DNA of 64,000 bases from Pontibacter indicus (GTDB taxonomy: Bacteria; Bacteroidota; Bacteroidia; Cytophagales; Hymenobacteraceae): contig NZ_FTPP01000001.1 in assembly GCF_900156345.1 (NCBI RefSeq), forward strand, positions 186,001-250,000, written 5' to 3'. The notes below the pieces were generated by a model. That model made no database searches and was not told the DNA's origin. It saw nothing but the letters and a program-made list of their open reading frames with translations. How positions within the stretch are numbered: the stretch's first letter is position 1; each line of letters starts with the position of its first letter. Positions 8,185 to 16,867 of the stretch are shown here, piece by piece. The position numbers were made by a program, and so were the translations under genes.

Positions 8185-11100
8185 TCAACTACACCCCAAA
8201 CTATTCCCACAATTCAGGCACTTGTAGCACGTGCCCGAGCGGATGGTGATGTGGCCGCAGACGTTGCAGATGGGGGCGTCGCCCATCATGTTGGCCAGCA
8301 CCTGTTGGGTCTGTTCCAGTAGCACAGTGCGGCTCTGCGACACCAGGGTATAGCCATTGGCTTTCACGTCGGTGACGGGCTTGGGCTGGGCCGCTGGCTT
8401 TGTGACGGCAGGTATAGCCGCGGCGACGGGCGGGGCAGGGCTTTCTGTTTTCTCACGCGGCACATGCACCAGGTCTTCGCGCTGCAGGTACTCGTAGCCG
8501 AGGAGGCGGAAGAGGTAGTCGAAGACCGAGGTGGCCGACTTGATGTTGGGGTGCTCCACACGGCCCGCTGGCTCGAAACGGGTAAAGGTAAAGCGGTTCA
8601 CAAACTCTTCCAGCGGTACGCCATACTGCAGGCCCAGCGACACCGAAATGGCGAAACAGTTGAGGATGGAGCGGAACGAGGCGCCCTCCTTGTACATGTC
8701 GATGAACACTTCGCCGAGCTCGCCGTTCGGGTACTCGCCCGTACGGATGTACACGGTGTGGCCGTCAATCTTGGCTTTCTGGGTGAAACCGCTGCGCTTG
8801 TCGGGCAGTTTGCGGCGCTCCACCATGTGGGCCAGCTGCTTGCGGAACGGCTCGCTGGCGGCGTCCTCCAGAATAGCTTTGGCTGCCTGCAATACCTGTT
8901 CGGCACTTATGCTGTTGTCGGTCTGCGGCGTTTCCGCATCTGGTGCTTCGTCGATTTCTGCTTTCTTGCTACCCGACGAGAGCGGCTGCGAAAGCTTGCT
9001 GCCGTCGCGGTAAATCGAACAGGCTTTCAGGCCCAGCTCCCACGACAGGTAGTAGCAACGGGCCATCTCTTCGCGGGTGGTTTCGTTGGGCAGGTTGATG
9101 GTCTTGGAGATGGCCCCCGAAATGAACGGCTGCACCGCCGCCATCATCTGGATGTGGCCCTCGGGCTTGATGAAACGCTTGCCTTTCTGGCCGCACTTGT
9201 TGGCGCAGTCAAACACAGGGTAATGCTCGGGGCGCAGGTAGGGAGCGCCCTCGGTGGTCATGGTGCCGCAGATGTAATCGCTGGCTTCTTCTTGCTGGGC
9301 ATAGGTATAGCCGAGCACTTTCAGCAAATTGAAATCGGGCTGTTGGTACTGCGCAGGTGCAAAGCCGAGTCGCTGCAAGGTAGCCTCGCCCAGGGTATAG
9401 ATGCTGAACAGCGAGGCCACATCATAGGCCGTCGGCAGGGCCGCTTCCAGTTTCTCCATCTCTGCCTTGGTAAAGCCTTTTTCGAGCAAGGATTTTTCGT
9501 TGATGTGCGGAGCGCCCTTGAACGTAGCGTGGCCTTTGGCGTAGTTCACGATGGCCTGCAGCTCGGCTTCGGTATAGCCCAGTTTGCGCAGCGCTGCAGG
9601 TATAGACTGGTTAATGATTTTGAAATAGCCACCACCCGCCAGCTTCTTGTACTTCACCAGCGCAAAGTCCGGCTCCACGCCCGTCGTGTCGCAGTCCATC
9701 AGCAAACCGATGGTGCCCGTCGGGGCGATGACCGTGGCCTGCGCATTGCGGTAGCCGTGCTTTTCACCCAGCTCCAGGGCCTCGTCCCAGGCCTGGCAGG
9801 CGGCCAGGTATAGGTAGTCGGGGCAAAGGGCAGGTTCGAGGGGATGGGCAGGTATAGAAAGTTGGTCGTAGGCTTCGGGTTGGTTGTAAGCGGCGGCGCG
9901 GTGGTTTCGGATGACGCGCAGCATGGCTTCTGCGTTGGGTTTATACTTCGGAAAAGCACCCAGTTCGGCGGCCATCTCGGCAGAGGTCGCATAGGAAGTA
10001 CCCGTCATGATTGCGGTGAGCGCGGCGGCTACTGTGCGGGCTTCGTCGCTGTCGTAGGCGAGTCCCTGCACCATCAGCAAAGCGCCGAGGTTGGCATAAC
10101 CCAGGCCGATGGTGCGGTAATCGTAAGAGCGCTGCGCCACTTCTTCGGAGGGAAACTGCGCCATTAGCACCGAAATCTCCAGCACTACTGTCCACAGGCG
10201 GCAGGCGTGGCGGTAGGCGGCCACATCAAAGGTCTGGGTGGCTTCATCGAAAAAGCGGATCAGGTTGAGCGAGGCCAGGTTGCAGGCCGTGTTGTCGAGG
10301 AACATGTACTCTGAGCACGGGTTGGAGGCGCGAATCGGCCCCTCGGCGGGACAGGTATGCCACTCGTTAATAGTGGTGTCGAACTGCAGTCCCGGGTCGG
10401 CGCAGGACCAGGCCGCGTCGGCAATCGTGTCCCACAACTCACGGGCAGGTATAGCCTGCATGATTTTGCCGTTGGAGCGGGCGCGGAGGTGCCAGGGCTC
10501 GTTGTGTTGCAGGGCCTTGAAAAAGGCGTTCGGCACCCTTACCGAGTTGTTTGAATTCTGTCCCGACACGGTTTGGTAGGCTTCGCCGTTGTAGTCCGAA
10601 GAGTAGCCCGCCGCAATCAGGGCCGCCACTTTTTTCTCTTCTTCTTTTTTCCAGTTGATGAAGTCCACCACCTCGGGATGGTCGAGGTCGAGGCACACCA
10701 TCTTGGCCGCCCGCCGCGTCGTGCCACCCGACTTAATCGCCCCCGCCGCACGGTCGCCAATCTTCAGGAACGACATCAGCCCCGAAGAGGTGCCGCCCCC
10801 CGCCAAAGGCTCGTCCTTGCCCCGAATGTTGGAGAAGTTGGTGCCCACGCCCGAGCCATACTTGAAAATGCGCGCCTCCTGCACCCACAGGTCCATGATA
10901 CCGCCTTTGTTCACGAGGTCGTCGTCCACAGCCAGTATAAAACAGGCATGCGGCTGCGGACGCTCGTAAGCCGAAGTCGACTCGCGCAGTTTGCCCGTGT
11001 CGGGGTCTACATAATAGTGTCCCTGCGCCTTGCCCTTTAGTTTATAGGAGTTGTAGAGGCCCGTGTTAAACCACTGCGGCGAGTTGGGCGCGGCATACTG

Positions 11101-11484
11101 CCCGAGGAGCATGTACACCAGTTCGTCATAGAACGCCTGCGCGTCATCGGTGCTTTTAAAATAGCCATACTTTTCACCCCACGAGCGCCAGCAATCGGCC
11201 AGGCGGTGCACCACCTGTTTCACCGATTTCTCGGGGCCTTTGCTGCCGTCGGGCTGCGGCACGCCCGCTTTGCGCAGGTACTTCTGGGCGAGTATGTCGG
11301 TGGCAATCTGCGACCACTGGGCAGGCACTTCCACATCCTTGATCTCGGCAACAATGCCCCCGCTTGGGTCACGGATGGTGGAGGACCGTGTTTCGTAGTC
11401 GAACAAGGTATAGGGGCTCTCACCTGACGTGGTAAAAAAGCGGGGGACGGGGATTCCTCTGCTTTTTGTTTTCTCTTTTTTCAT
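8185..11484 (-). CDS. nrdJ: Vitamin B12-dependent (class II) ribonucleotide reductase
   Basis: A 1099-residue adenosylcobalamin-dependent reductase that makes deoxynucleotides without oxygen. Visible signatures: PNSPQWFNTGL, ARIFKYGSGVGTNFSNIRG, an active-site ASNPCSEYMFLDNTACNLASLNL region with the reactive cysteines, APTGTIGLLMDCDTTGVEPD, and a C-terminal zinc-like CNVCGHITIRSGTCYKCLNC with the redox-active tail Cys. The length fits the large NrdJ type with the extended C-terminal part. Start at 11484 (MKKEKTKSRGIPVPRFF). It is divergent from ric at 11677 and ends in a clear terminator. No cobalamin riboswitch is recognisable in the 192 bp upstream. Ile codons within GGTATA/TATACC words are frequent in this otherwise GC-rich gene. 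Confidence 0.97.
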   Translation of the reverse strand: MKKEKTKSRGIPVPRFFTTSGESPYTLFDYETRSSTIRDPSGGIVAEIKDVEVPAQWSQIATDILAQKYLRKAGVPQPDGSKGPEKSVKQVVHRLADCWRSWGEKYGYFKSTDDAQAFYDELVYMLLGQYAAPNSPQWFNTGLYNSYKLKGKAQGHYYVDPDTGKLRESTSAYERPQPHACFILAVDDDLVNKGGIMDLWVQEARIFKYGSGVGTNFSNIRGKDEPLAGGGTSSGLMSFLKIGDRAAGAIKSGGTTRRAAKMVCLDLDHPEVVDFINWKKEEEKKVAALIAAGYSSDYNGEAYQTVSGQNSNNSVRVPNAFFKALQHNEPWHLRARSNGKIMQAIPARELWDTIADAAWSCADPGLQFDTTINEWHTCPAEGPIRASNPCSEYMFLDNTACNLASLNLIRFFDEATQTFDVAAYRHACRLWTVVLEISVLMAQFPSEEVAQRSYDYRTIGLGYANLGALLMVQGLAYDSDEARTVAAALTAIMTGTSYATSAEMAAELGAFPKYKPNAEAMLRVIRNHRAAAYNQPEAYDQLSIPAHPLEPALCPDYLYLAACQAWDEALELGEKHGYRNAQATVIAPTGTIGLLMDCDTTGVEPDFALVKYKKLAGGGYFKIINQSIPAALRKLGYTEAELQAIVNYAKGHATFKGAPHINEKSLLEKGFTKAEMEKLEAALPTAYDVASLFSIYTLGEATLQRLGFAPAQYQQPDFNLLKVLGYTYAQQEEASDYICGTMTTEGAPYLRPEHYPVFDCANKCGQKGKRFIKPEGHIQMMAAVQPFISGAISKTINLPNETTREEMARCYYLSWELGLKACSIYRDGSKLSQPLSSGSKKAEIDEAPDAETPQTDNSISAEQVLQAAKAILEDAASEPFRKQLAHMVERRKLPDKRSGFTQKAKIDGHTVYIRTGEYPNGELGEVFIDMYKEGASFRSILNCFAISVSLGLQYGVPLEEFVNRFTFTRFEPAGRVEHPNIKSATSVFDYLFRLLGYEYLQREDLVHVPREKTESPAPPVAAAIPAVTKPAAQPKPVTDVKANGYTLVSQSRTVLLEQTQQVLANMMGDAPICNVCGHITIRSGTCYKCLNCGNSLGCS

Positions 11485-11676
11485 AAAACGGGTTTAGGGT
11501 TAATGGGTTGGTTATTAATCATTTATAATTGATGTATGGCACAAATAAATGGTTTCATAAATATATCAGAAAAATATTTAAGAAAAAAAGACCTTTTTAT
11601 CTTTTATTTTGTTTTCCTAACGTATACTTTTACATCGGCAATCATTTACAACCATTAATCTACAAAAAAAAACACC

Positions 11677-12633
11677 ATGGAAACCATAGAAAAATTAGAC
11701 GTAACAGTACTGGAGCCACGCATGAAACACCCGACCATTTTCCAGTGGTTTGACAACCTGAATGGCGGTGAAGCTTTCGTGATTCACAACGACCACGACC
11801 CGAAGCCACTCTACTACCAGTTGCTGGGAGAGCGCGGCAATACCTTTAAGTGGGAGTACCTGTTGCAAGGCCCGGAGATCTGGGAAGTGAAGATTTCAAA
11901 ACTGACACAGGAAGAAGGAGAGACCGTAGGCGAGCTGGTGGCCAAAGACTACCGCAAAGCGCAGGTGTTCAAAAAATACGGCATCGACTTTTGCTGCGGC
12001 GGCAAAAAATCGCTGAAGCAGGTGTGCGAAGAAAAAGGCATTAACCCCGATGTAGTAGAAAACGAATTGAACGCTATACCTGAGACAGGCAGCGCCTCTA
12101 CACGCGGCAACGAATACGAGAAGTGGGACCTGGGCTTCTTGGGCGACTACATCGTGAACATGCACCACAGCTATGTGCGCGAAGCCATACCTACCCTCTA
12201 CGAATACACCACCAAAGTAGCCCGCGTGCACGGCAGTCGTCACCCGGAGGTGGTGGAAGTAGCCAAGCACTTTGTGAACATCGCCAACGAACTGGAGGCC
12301 CACATGCCGAAAGAAGAGCGTGTGCTGTTCCCGTTCATCAAGCAAATGGCAGAAGCCAAGAAAAACGGCGTGAAGATAGACCGTCCCGCTTTCGGCAGCA
12401 TCCAAAACCCGATCAACATGATGGAGATGGAGCACGAGGCAGCTGGCGACGAACTGGCCGCCATCCGCACCCTTACCAACGACTATACCCTGCCAGCCGA
12501 CGCCTGCGCCACATATAGAGTCATGTTCTCAAAACTCCAGGAGTTCGAAGAAGACCTGCACCGCCACATCCACCTCGAGAACAACGTGCTCTTCCCGAAA
12601 GCGCTGGAGCTGGAGAAAGAGGTGCTGAAGTAA
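11677..12633 (+). CDS. ric: Iron-sulfur repair di-iron protein with N-terminal DUF2249
   Basis: A 318-residue cytoplasmic protein that would restore Fe-S clusters damaged by NO or oxidants. Three parts in order: DUF2249 (about 8-75, with GEAFVIHNDHDPKPLYYQL), ScdA N-terminal domain (about 83-133, with FKKYGIDFCCGGKKSL and the C106-C107 pair), and a hemerythrin-like di-iron domain (about 155-312) with candidate ligands H163/H164, H209-x3-E213, H253-x3-E257 and H299-x-E301. RIC/YtfE/ScdA normally has only the last two parts, so the N-terminal DUF2249 is a fusion. It heads the block of hemerythrin, DUF2249 and COX1-like genes. Start ATG 11677 is preceded by an A-rich leader. Confidence 0.93.
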   Translation: METIEKLDVTVLEPRMKHPTIFQWFDNLNGGEAFVIHNDHDPKPLYYQLLGERGNTFKWEYLLQGPEIWEVKISKLTQEEGETVGELVAKDYRKAQVFKKYGIDFCCGGKKSLKQVCEEKGINPDVVENELNAIPETGSASTRGNEYEKWDLGFLGDYIVNMHHSYVREAIPTLYEYTTKVARVHGSRHPEVVEVAKHFVNIANELEAHMPKEERVLFPFIKQMAEAKKNGVKIDRPAFGSIQNPINMMEMEHEAAGDELAAIRTLTNDYTLPADACATYRVMFSKLQEFEEDLHRHIHLENNVLFPKALELEKEVLK

Positions 12634-13002
12634 CCCCACCCCGGCTCTCCTCTAAAAACAGGGGAGGGAGTTTGAGAACGATTAACCCACCCCTGCCCCT
12701 CCCAAGAGGGGAATTATCGTGCAGAGTAGTCCCCCTTGGGGGTAGGGGCCCTCGACAAAGAAGGGGGCAGGAGGATGACAATCGTGCACAGGTATACAAT
12801 AAGCTACTGCGCTTATGCCTGAAGAATAGTAACAACAGAAAATTCCCCTCTTGGGAGGGGTAGGGGTGGGTTTACAAAGATGAGTAAACTCCCCTTAAAG
12901 TAAGAACAAAGAATGACAACTCTTCCCAACTCCCCCTCCTGTTTTAGGGGTAGGGACCCTTGAAAAAAGGAGGGGGTCGGGGGGAGGTAAAACACTACCA
13001 CT
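12634..13002. repeat. REP-like intergenic region with a 32-bp inverted pair
   Basis: No gene is supported here. Two 32-nt elements, 12684-12715 and 12841-12872, are inverted copies differing at one position; both carry CCCCTCCCAAGAGGGGAATT or its complement. Between them, 12760-12788 carries a GGGGGCAGG...GATGACAATCGTGCAC unit that recurs at 14570-14594. G/C-rich blocks with the look of bacteroidete palindromic repeats fill the rest (TCCCCCTCCTGTTTTAGGGG near 12930). Confidence 0.85.
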
Positions 13003-13509
13003 ATGACAACTGCAACAAAACCAAAACCACTGAAACGGGACAAGAGCCTGGTACCGCTTTCACGGGAGCACCATTTCGGGCTGCTGTTCTGCTGGAAGCT
13101 GAAACAAGGTATAGCCAACGGCGCTCCCTTTGAGCTGATGCGCCAGTACATCCAGTATTTCTGGAGTAACATTCTGAAAGCCCACTGCCAGGAAGAAGAA
13201 GTAATCGTGAAACGACTTTTGCATCAGGATGATGTAAACTCGGTCCGACTGCACGAAGAGCACCAACTGATCGAGGCCATCATCGAACTGATCAACGAGC
13301 AGAAAAATCTGAATACTTCGCTCATCGCCACACTGCAACAGGATTTGACCGACCACATCCGTTGGGAAGAACGCGAGCTGTTCCCCTACCTGCAAACCGT
13401 GGCCGATCCGGAGGACTTGGCTGATGTGGGCAGGCTGTTAGAGCATGACCTGCAGGAGCCGAAAGACGAGTTTTTGCCGGCTTTCTGGGAAAACAAAAAG
13501 GTAGCCTAG
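13003..13509 (+). CDS. Hemerythrin-domain protein
   Basis: A 168-residue soluble protein predicted to form a four-helix di-iron site. Candidate ligands are H23/H24 (LSREHHFGL), H61-x3-E65 (AHCQEEEV), H87 (HEEHQLIE) and H118-x3-E122 (DHIRWEERELFPYL), the spacing seen in hemerythrin HHE domains. Such proteins bind O2 or NO or store iron. The stop is 2 bp before the ATG of the DUF1858-DUF2249 gene, so the two are translated together. The start MTTATKPKPLKRDKSLVPLS follows the REP-like spacer directly. Confidence 0.9.
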   Translation: MTTATKPKPLKRDKSLVPLSREHHFGLLFCWKLKQGIANGAPFELMRQYIQYFWSNILKAHCQEEEVIVKRLLHQDDVNSVRLHEEHQLIEAIIELINEQKNLNTSLIATLQQDLTDHIRWEERELFPYLQTVADPEDLADVGRLLEHDLQEPKDEFLPAFWENKKVA

Positions 13510-13511
13510 CC

Positions 13512-14330
13512 ATGGAGCTGTCTGCCACCACACGCATCTCGACCATTCTGCGGGAAAACCCTGCGGCGATAGAGGCCATCGTGTCGATTAACAAGCACTT
13601 TGAAAAGCTGCGCAACCCCGTGCTGCGCAAGGTGCTGGCGTCGCGCGTGACCATTGCCGATGCCGCCCGAATTGGCAAGTGCCGGGTGGAGGATTTCTAT
13701 GAAAAGCTGGAACCGCTGGGCTTCAGCATCGCCTCAAAAACAAGCCACAACAAACGAGCTATATCCATGGAGACCGATGTGCTGGAAAAACCCGCCTTTA
13801 TGGCGAACCTAAAGCAGGAAAGTGTCCTCGTACTGGACGTGCGCGACACCATTGCCAAAGGCGATGATCCGTTTCTTCGGATCATGGATGCGGTGAACAA
13901 GCTGGACACCGAGCAAGTGCTCTGCATCGTGAACACCTTCGAGCCCATTCCTCTGATCGCCATCGTGCGCCCCAAAGGCTTCGATTACTACACCGAAACA
14001 TTGGGTCCGAACCTGGTGAAAACCTATTTCAAGAGACAAAGTGCAGGAGGACAGGTAGAAGTTAAGGAGGCAGCTACAGCGGAAAACTTTGATGAACTCT
14101 TGGCCAGGTATAGCGGCAAGCTGCAGGAAATAGACGTGCGCCAGATGGAGATGCCGCAGCCGATGGTCTCGATCCTGGGAGCGCTTGAAACGCTGCCTCA
14201 AGACGAGGCACTGTACGTGCATCACCGCAAAGTGCCGCAGTTCCTGCTGCCGCAACTAACAGAGCGGGGCTTTCAAGTGAGCATCAAAGAGGTGGGACCG
14301 AACGAGGTATACCTGTTGATCTATAGATAG
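13512..14330 (+). CDS. DUF1858-DUF2249-DUF2249 protein
   Basis: A 272-residue soluble protein with three small domains. Residues 3-60 match the DUF1858 pattern (STILRENPAAIEAIVSINKH, then RVTIADAARIGKCRVEDF), a helical unit related to the ScdA N-terminal domain but without the CC pair. Two DUF2249 units follow (about 95-165 with VLDVRDTIAKGDDPFLRIMD, and about 195-270 with EIDVRQMEMPQPMVSILGAL). DUF2249 proteins accompany Hcp, RIC and denitrification genes; their chemistry is not settled. Together with the fused copy in ric, this makes three DUF2249 units in 2.7 kb. It is coupled to the hemerythrin gene. Confidence 0.88.
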   Translation: MELSATTRISTILRENPAAIEAIVSINKHFEKLRNPVLRKVLASRVTIADAARIGKCRVEDFYEKLEPLGFSIASKTSHNKRAISMETDVLEKPAFMANLKQESVLVLDVRDTIAKGDDPFLRIMDAVNKLDTEQVLCIVNTFEPIPLIAIVRPKGFDYYTETLGPNLVKTYFKRQSAGGQVEVKEAATAENFDELLARYSGKLQEIDVRQMEMPQPMVSILGALETLPQDEALYVHHRKVPQFLLPQLTERGFQVSIKEVGPNEVYLLIYR

Positions 14331-14362
14331 ACTCCTTTATAGACGAATGCTGTCTTTTCGGG

Positions 14363-14374
14363 TGACTTTTGTCA
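14363..14374. promoter_or_regulatory. Candidate CRP/FNR-family operator
   Basis: TGACTTTTGTCA is a TGA-N6-TCA dyad with the same 12 bases, on the opposite strand, as the box 53 bp before hemA (25356-25367). It is about 290 bp upstream of the COX1-like gene at 14664, with a REP pair in between, so the promoter it serves is uncertain. Confidence 0.5.
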
Positions 14375-14424
14375 TTCGAATTGGCTGGAGAAAGCCTGAA
14401 TTTTACATATAGGAGTTTGGGGAA

Positions 14425-14589
14425 CGATTGTCATCCCCTTGCCCCCTTCAAAGGGGGACAATCGCAGATATAATTTTCTATTGAGTAAAATTTATTTGGA
14501 TTAAAGATCAAAGAATCGACTACACGAATACCTGCTAATTGGCATTACAAAAAAGTCCCCCTTTAAAGGGGGCAGGGGGATGACAATCG
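14425..14589. repeat. REP-like inverted pair, 35-bp arms
   Basis: Arms 14425-14459 and 14555-14589 are inverted copies matching in 33 of 35 positions. Each contains an internal CCCCCTT-AAGGGGG palindrome, so each arm can also fold alone. The right element continues into GTGCAC, as does the partial copy at 12774-12788. Confidence 0.85.
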
Positions 14590-14663
14590 TGCACGAAATC
14601 TACCTCTGGTGCAGGGGTGGGTTAATCATTCCCCGAAAAAAATAACTATAAACGACCAAACAC

Positions 14664-15980
14664 ATGAGCGCCGCAACTGTATCCAACTCACCCTCCAAAT
14701 GGCTTGTGCTGCCGCACTATGCCTTTGCGGCGGTGTCCTTTGTGGTGCTGTGCCTGCTGCTGGTTTTCTCAACCGATGCTTTTGGCGGACACTACTTCCA
14801 TCCGAAGCTACTTACCCTCACACACGTGGCGGCGCTTGGCTGGGCGACCATGATCATTTTCGGGTCGGTGTACCAACTGCTGCCGGTCGTGCTGGAGGTG
14901 CGGCTTTATAGCGAAAAACTGGGCACGGCCGCCTTTGCGCTGCTGTCGACAGGTACCGTGCTGCTGACGATCTCCTTCTGGAATTTCTGGGTGGGCACCA
15001 TCATGCACATAGCGGCTTGTCTGCTTTTTATAGCCTTTGTGCTCTTTGCCACCAACGTGGTGCAGACGGCCCGGCAGGTAAAGAAATGGGGCATAGAGGC
15101 GGATTTTATGGTGACCTCCGTGGTCTGGCTGGTGGCGACCGGTTTGGTCGGTGTGTTGATGGTCTTCAACTTTCAGTACCCGTTTCTGCCGCAGGACCAT
15201 GTGCATTACCTCAAGCTTCACGCGCATATCGGTATGGCAGGCTGGTTTCTGCTGCTGATCGTAGGCGTGGGCTCTAAGCTGATTCCGATGTTCCTGCTCG
15301 CTCATCCCGAAGATAACCGGAGCCTGCACTGGAGCTATTACCTGATCAACGGCGGACTGGTGCTTTTCGCGGCCGATCACCTCTTTCTGCACACCGGGCT
15401 CTATGCGCTGTATGCGGCCATGGTCGTGTCAGGTATAGCTTGCTTCCTTTACTTCCTGAAACAGGCCAAGGGTATGGGCAAACGCCCGGACCTGGACCTG
15501 GGGATGAAGCAAACTTTTGTGGCGCTCACGCTCCTGATTCTACCCATAGTGCTGGTTTTTGTGGTGACGCTGCAGCTGGGCCTCCCGCAACGCTTGTTGT
15601 CGGCGCTATACCTGGTATATGGACTGTCGATCTTCTTCGGCTTTGTGTCAGCACTGATACTGGGGCAGACCTTTAAGACCCTTCCCTTCATCGTCTGGAT
15701 GCACAGCTACGAAGACTATGTGGGCCGTTTCAAGACACCTATGCCAAAAGACCTGTATAGCGTAACACTGCTGCGCTGGCAAAATATCGCTTACCTGGTC
15801 GGGCTGGTGGGCCTGCTGGCGGGTGTGTTGCTGGCCGAGCAAAATATCATTTTGCTGGGAGCCGTGCTGTTGAGCGTAGCGTCGGTACTGTATGCGGGCA
15901 ACGTGTTCAAAGTGCTGCTGCACAAAGTGAAGGACCTGAAGCCATTCGGCTATGAAAAGGCGGCAAAGGGGACGAATTAA
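14664..15980 (+). CDS. COX1-like polytopic membrane protein
   Basis: A 438-residue inner-membrane protein with about twelve spans. Histidines in membrane segments follow the style of heme-copper oxidase subunit I: KLLTLTHVAALGWATMIIFG (H54), GTIMHIAACL (H115) and HYLKLHAHIGMAGWFLLLIV (H186, H188), with further His at 43 and 46. The canonical HPEVY and HH copper ligands are not visible, so it is probably not a standard terminal oxidase. The position between DUF2249 and MIP18 family genes suggests a role in NO handling or heme/metal transfer (inference). It is a distant counterpart of the protein encoded at 4227. The start MSAATVSNSPSKWLVLPHYA is the first ATG in frame. Confidence 0.82.
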   Translation: MSAATVSNSPSKWLVLPHYAFAAVSFVVLCLLLVFSTDAFGGHYFHPKLLTLTHVAALGWATMIIFGSVYQLLPVVLEVRLYSEKLGTAAFALLSTGTVLLTISFWNFWVGTIMHIAACLLFIAFVLFATNVVQTARQVKKWGIEADFMVTSVVWLVATGLVGVLMVFNFQYPFLPQDHVHYLKLHAHIGMAGWFLLLIVGVGSKLIPMFLLAHPEDNRSLHWSYYLINGGLVLFAADHLFLHTGLYALYAAMVVSGIACFLYFLKQAKGMGKRPDLDLGMKQTFVALTLLILPIVLVFVVTLQLGLPQRLLSALYLVYGLSIFFGFVSALILGQTFKTLPFIVWMHSYEDYVGRFKTPMPKDLYSVTLLRWQNIAYLVGLVGLLAGVLLAEQNIILLGAVLLSVASVLYAGNVFKVLLHKVKDLKPFGYEKAAKGTN

Positions 15981-16023
15981 ATAAGGAAGGACTTAGAAAT
16001 CGGGACTCAAAAGGCCATAAATT

Positions 16024-16344
16024 ATGAAAACGCAGGAACAGGAGATCGTCAACGAAGCGTATGAGGCGCTCAAATACATCATCGACCCCGAGATCGGTAT
16101 AAACATTGTGGACCTCGGTCTGGTATATAAAGTTACCCTGAAGGAAGACGAGGAGAAGCTACACATTGAACTGACGCTCACCACGCCGGGCTGCCCCATG
16201 AGTGGCACCATCACGACGGCGGCTGAGCAGATGCTGCACAAGCGCTTCCCGAATCTGGATACTAAAGTGGAATTGGTATGGCTTCCGCCGTGGACGCCGG
16301 ATATGATAAGTGAGGAAGGAATGCGACAATTGGGAAATACCTGA
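16024..16344 (+). CDS. MIP18/DUF59 family metal-sulfur cluster assembly factor
   Basis: A 106-residue protein of the SufT/PaaD-like family, which helps insert or mature Fe-S clusters on target proteins. Diagnostic blocks are IIDPEIGINIVDLGLVYKV (about 19-37) and LTTPGCPMSGTITTAAEQML (about 52-71) with the conserved cysteine in TPGCPMS, ending in VELVWLPPWTPDMIS. It lies 43 bp after the COX1-like gene and 31 bp before the Rrf2 regulator, so it is likely part of the same transcript. This context fits repair of Fe-S proteins after nitrosative damage. Confidence 0.93.
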   Translation: MKTQEQEIVNEAYEALKYIIDPEIGINIVDLGLVYKVTLKEDEEKLHIELTLTTPGCPMSGTITTAAEQMLHKRFPNLDTKVELVWLPPWTPDMISEEGMRQLGNT

Positions 16345-16375
16345 TAGATTTGCACCCCCGATTTAAGACAAGGTT

Positions 16376-16849
16376 ATGCTTTCGAAAACAACAGAATACG
16401 CCCTGCGGTCTATCGTCTACATTGCGATGGCTGATGCAGAAGGCAAGCGCGTAGGAATAAAAGAGATAGCCAACGAACTGGAGTTGCCCGCCCACTTTAT
16501 GGGCAAAATCCTGCAAGATATGGTGCGCAAAGGCGTCATCGCCTCCATCAAAGGACCCAATGGCGGATTTTTTCTGCATCGCCCGGCCGACGAGATTAGT
16601 ATACTGGAAGTGGTGCGCCTGATCGATGGGCTGGAGGCTTTCAAGAAATGTGGCATGGGCATGAAACAGTGCTCCGATAAGCACCCTTGTCCGTTGCACG
16701 ACGAAATTAAGGTATACCGCGACCATCTGTTGCAGGTGTTCCGCGACAAGACGATACAGAGCCTGGTTGACGACGTAAAAACCGGCAAATATTTCATTAA
16801 AAACCAACCCGAAGAAATGCTGAACGGCACAGTCCGCGGCATCGCTTAA
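16376..16849 (+). CDS. Rrf2-family Fe-S regulator, NsrR/IscR-like
   Basis: A 157-residue winged-helix regulator. The N-terminus (MLSKTTEYALRSIVYIAM) and the wing PNGGFFLHRPADEISILEVV are typical of Rrf2 proteins. Three cysteines in KCGMGMKQCSDKHPC (C92, C99, C105) have nearly the spacing of the cluster ligands in NsrR and IscR, so it should bind an Fe-S cluster and sense NO or cluster status. Residue Glu7 sits where an acidic fourth ligand occurs in some NsrR proteins. It lies between the MIP18 gene and nadA, 18 bp before the latter. NsrR-type control of the preceding NO block is the likeliest role, but IscR-like control cannot be excluded. Confidence 0.9.
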   Translation: MLSKTTEYALRSIVYIAMADAEGKRVGIKEIANELELPAHFMGKILQDMVRKGVIASIKGPNGGFFLHRPADEISILEVVRLIDGLEAFKKCGMGMKQCSDKHPCPLHDEIKVYRDHLLQVFRDKTIQSLVDDVKTGKYFIKNQPEEMLNGTVRGIA

Positions 16850-16867
16850 AACTTTCTGAAACATAAC

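Larger units (their letters stand above)
14331..14663. other. Intergenic region with operator-like site and REP pair
   Basis: A 333 bp spacer without a gene. It contains the TGACTTTTGTCA dyad at 14363-14374 and an inverted repeat pair of 35-nt arms (14425-14459 and 14555-14589) differing at two positions. The repeats share the GGGGATGACAATCG unit with the spacer at 12.7 kb. Confidence 0.75.

Noticed and set aside
8464..9813. Long plus-strand frame of 449 codons opposite nrdJ
   Set aside because: It is the antisense of a highly conserved gene in GC-rich DNA; the translation is low-complexity with no domain, and nrdJ signatures are unmistakable on the other strand.
11485..11676. Possible cobalamin riboswitch upstream of nrdJ
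   Set aside because: The spacer is only 192 bp, shared with the divergent ric gene and AT-rich; no B12-box-like conserved core was seen.
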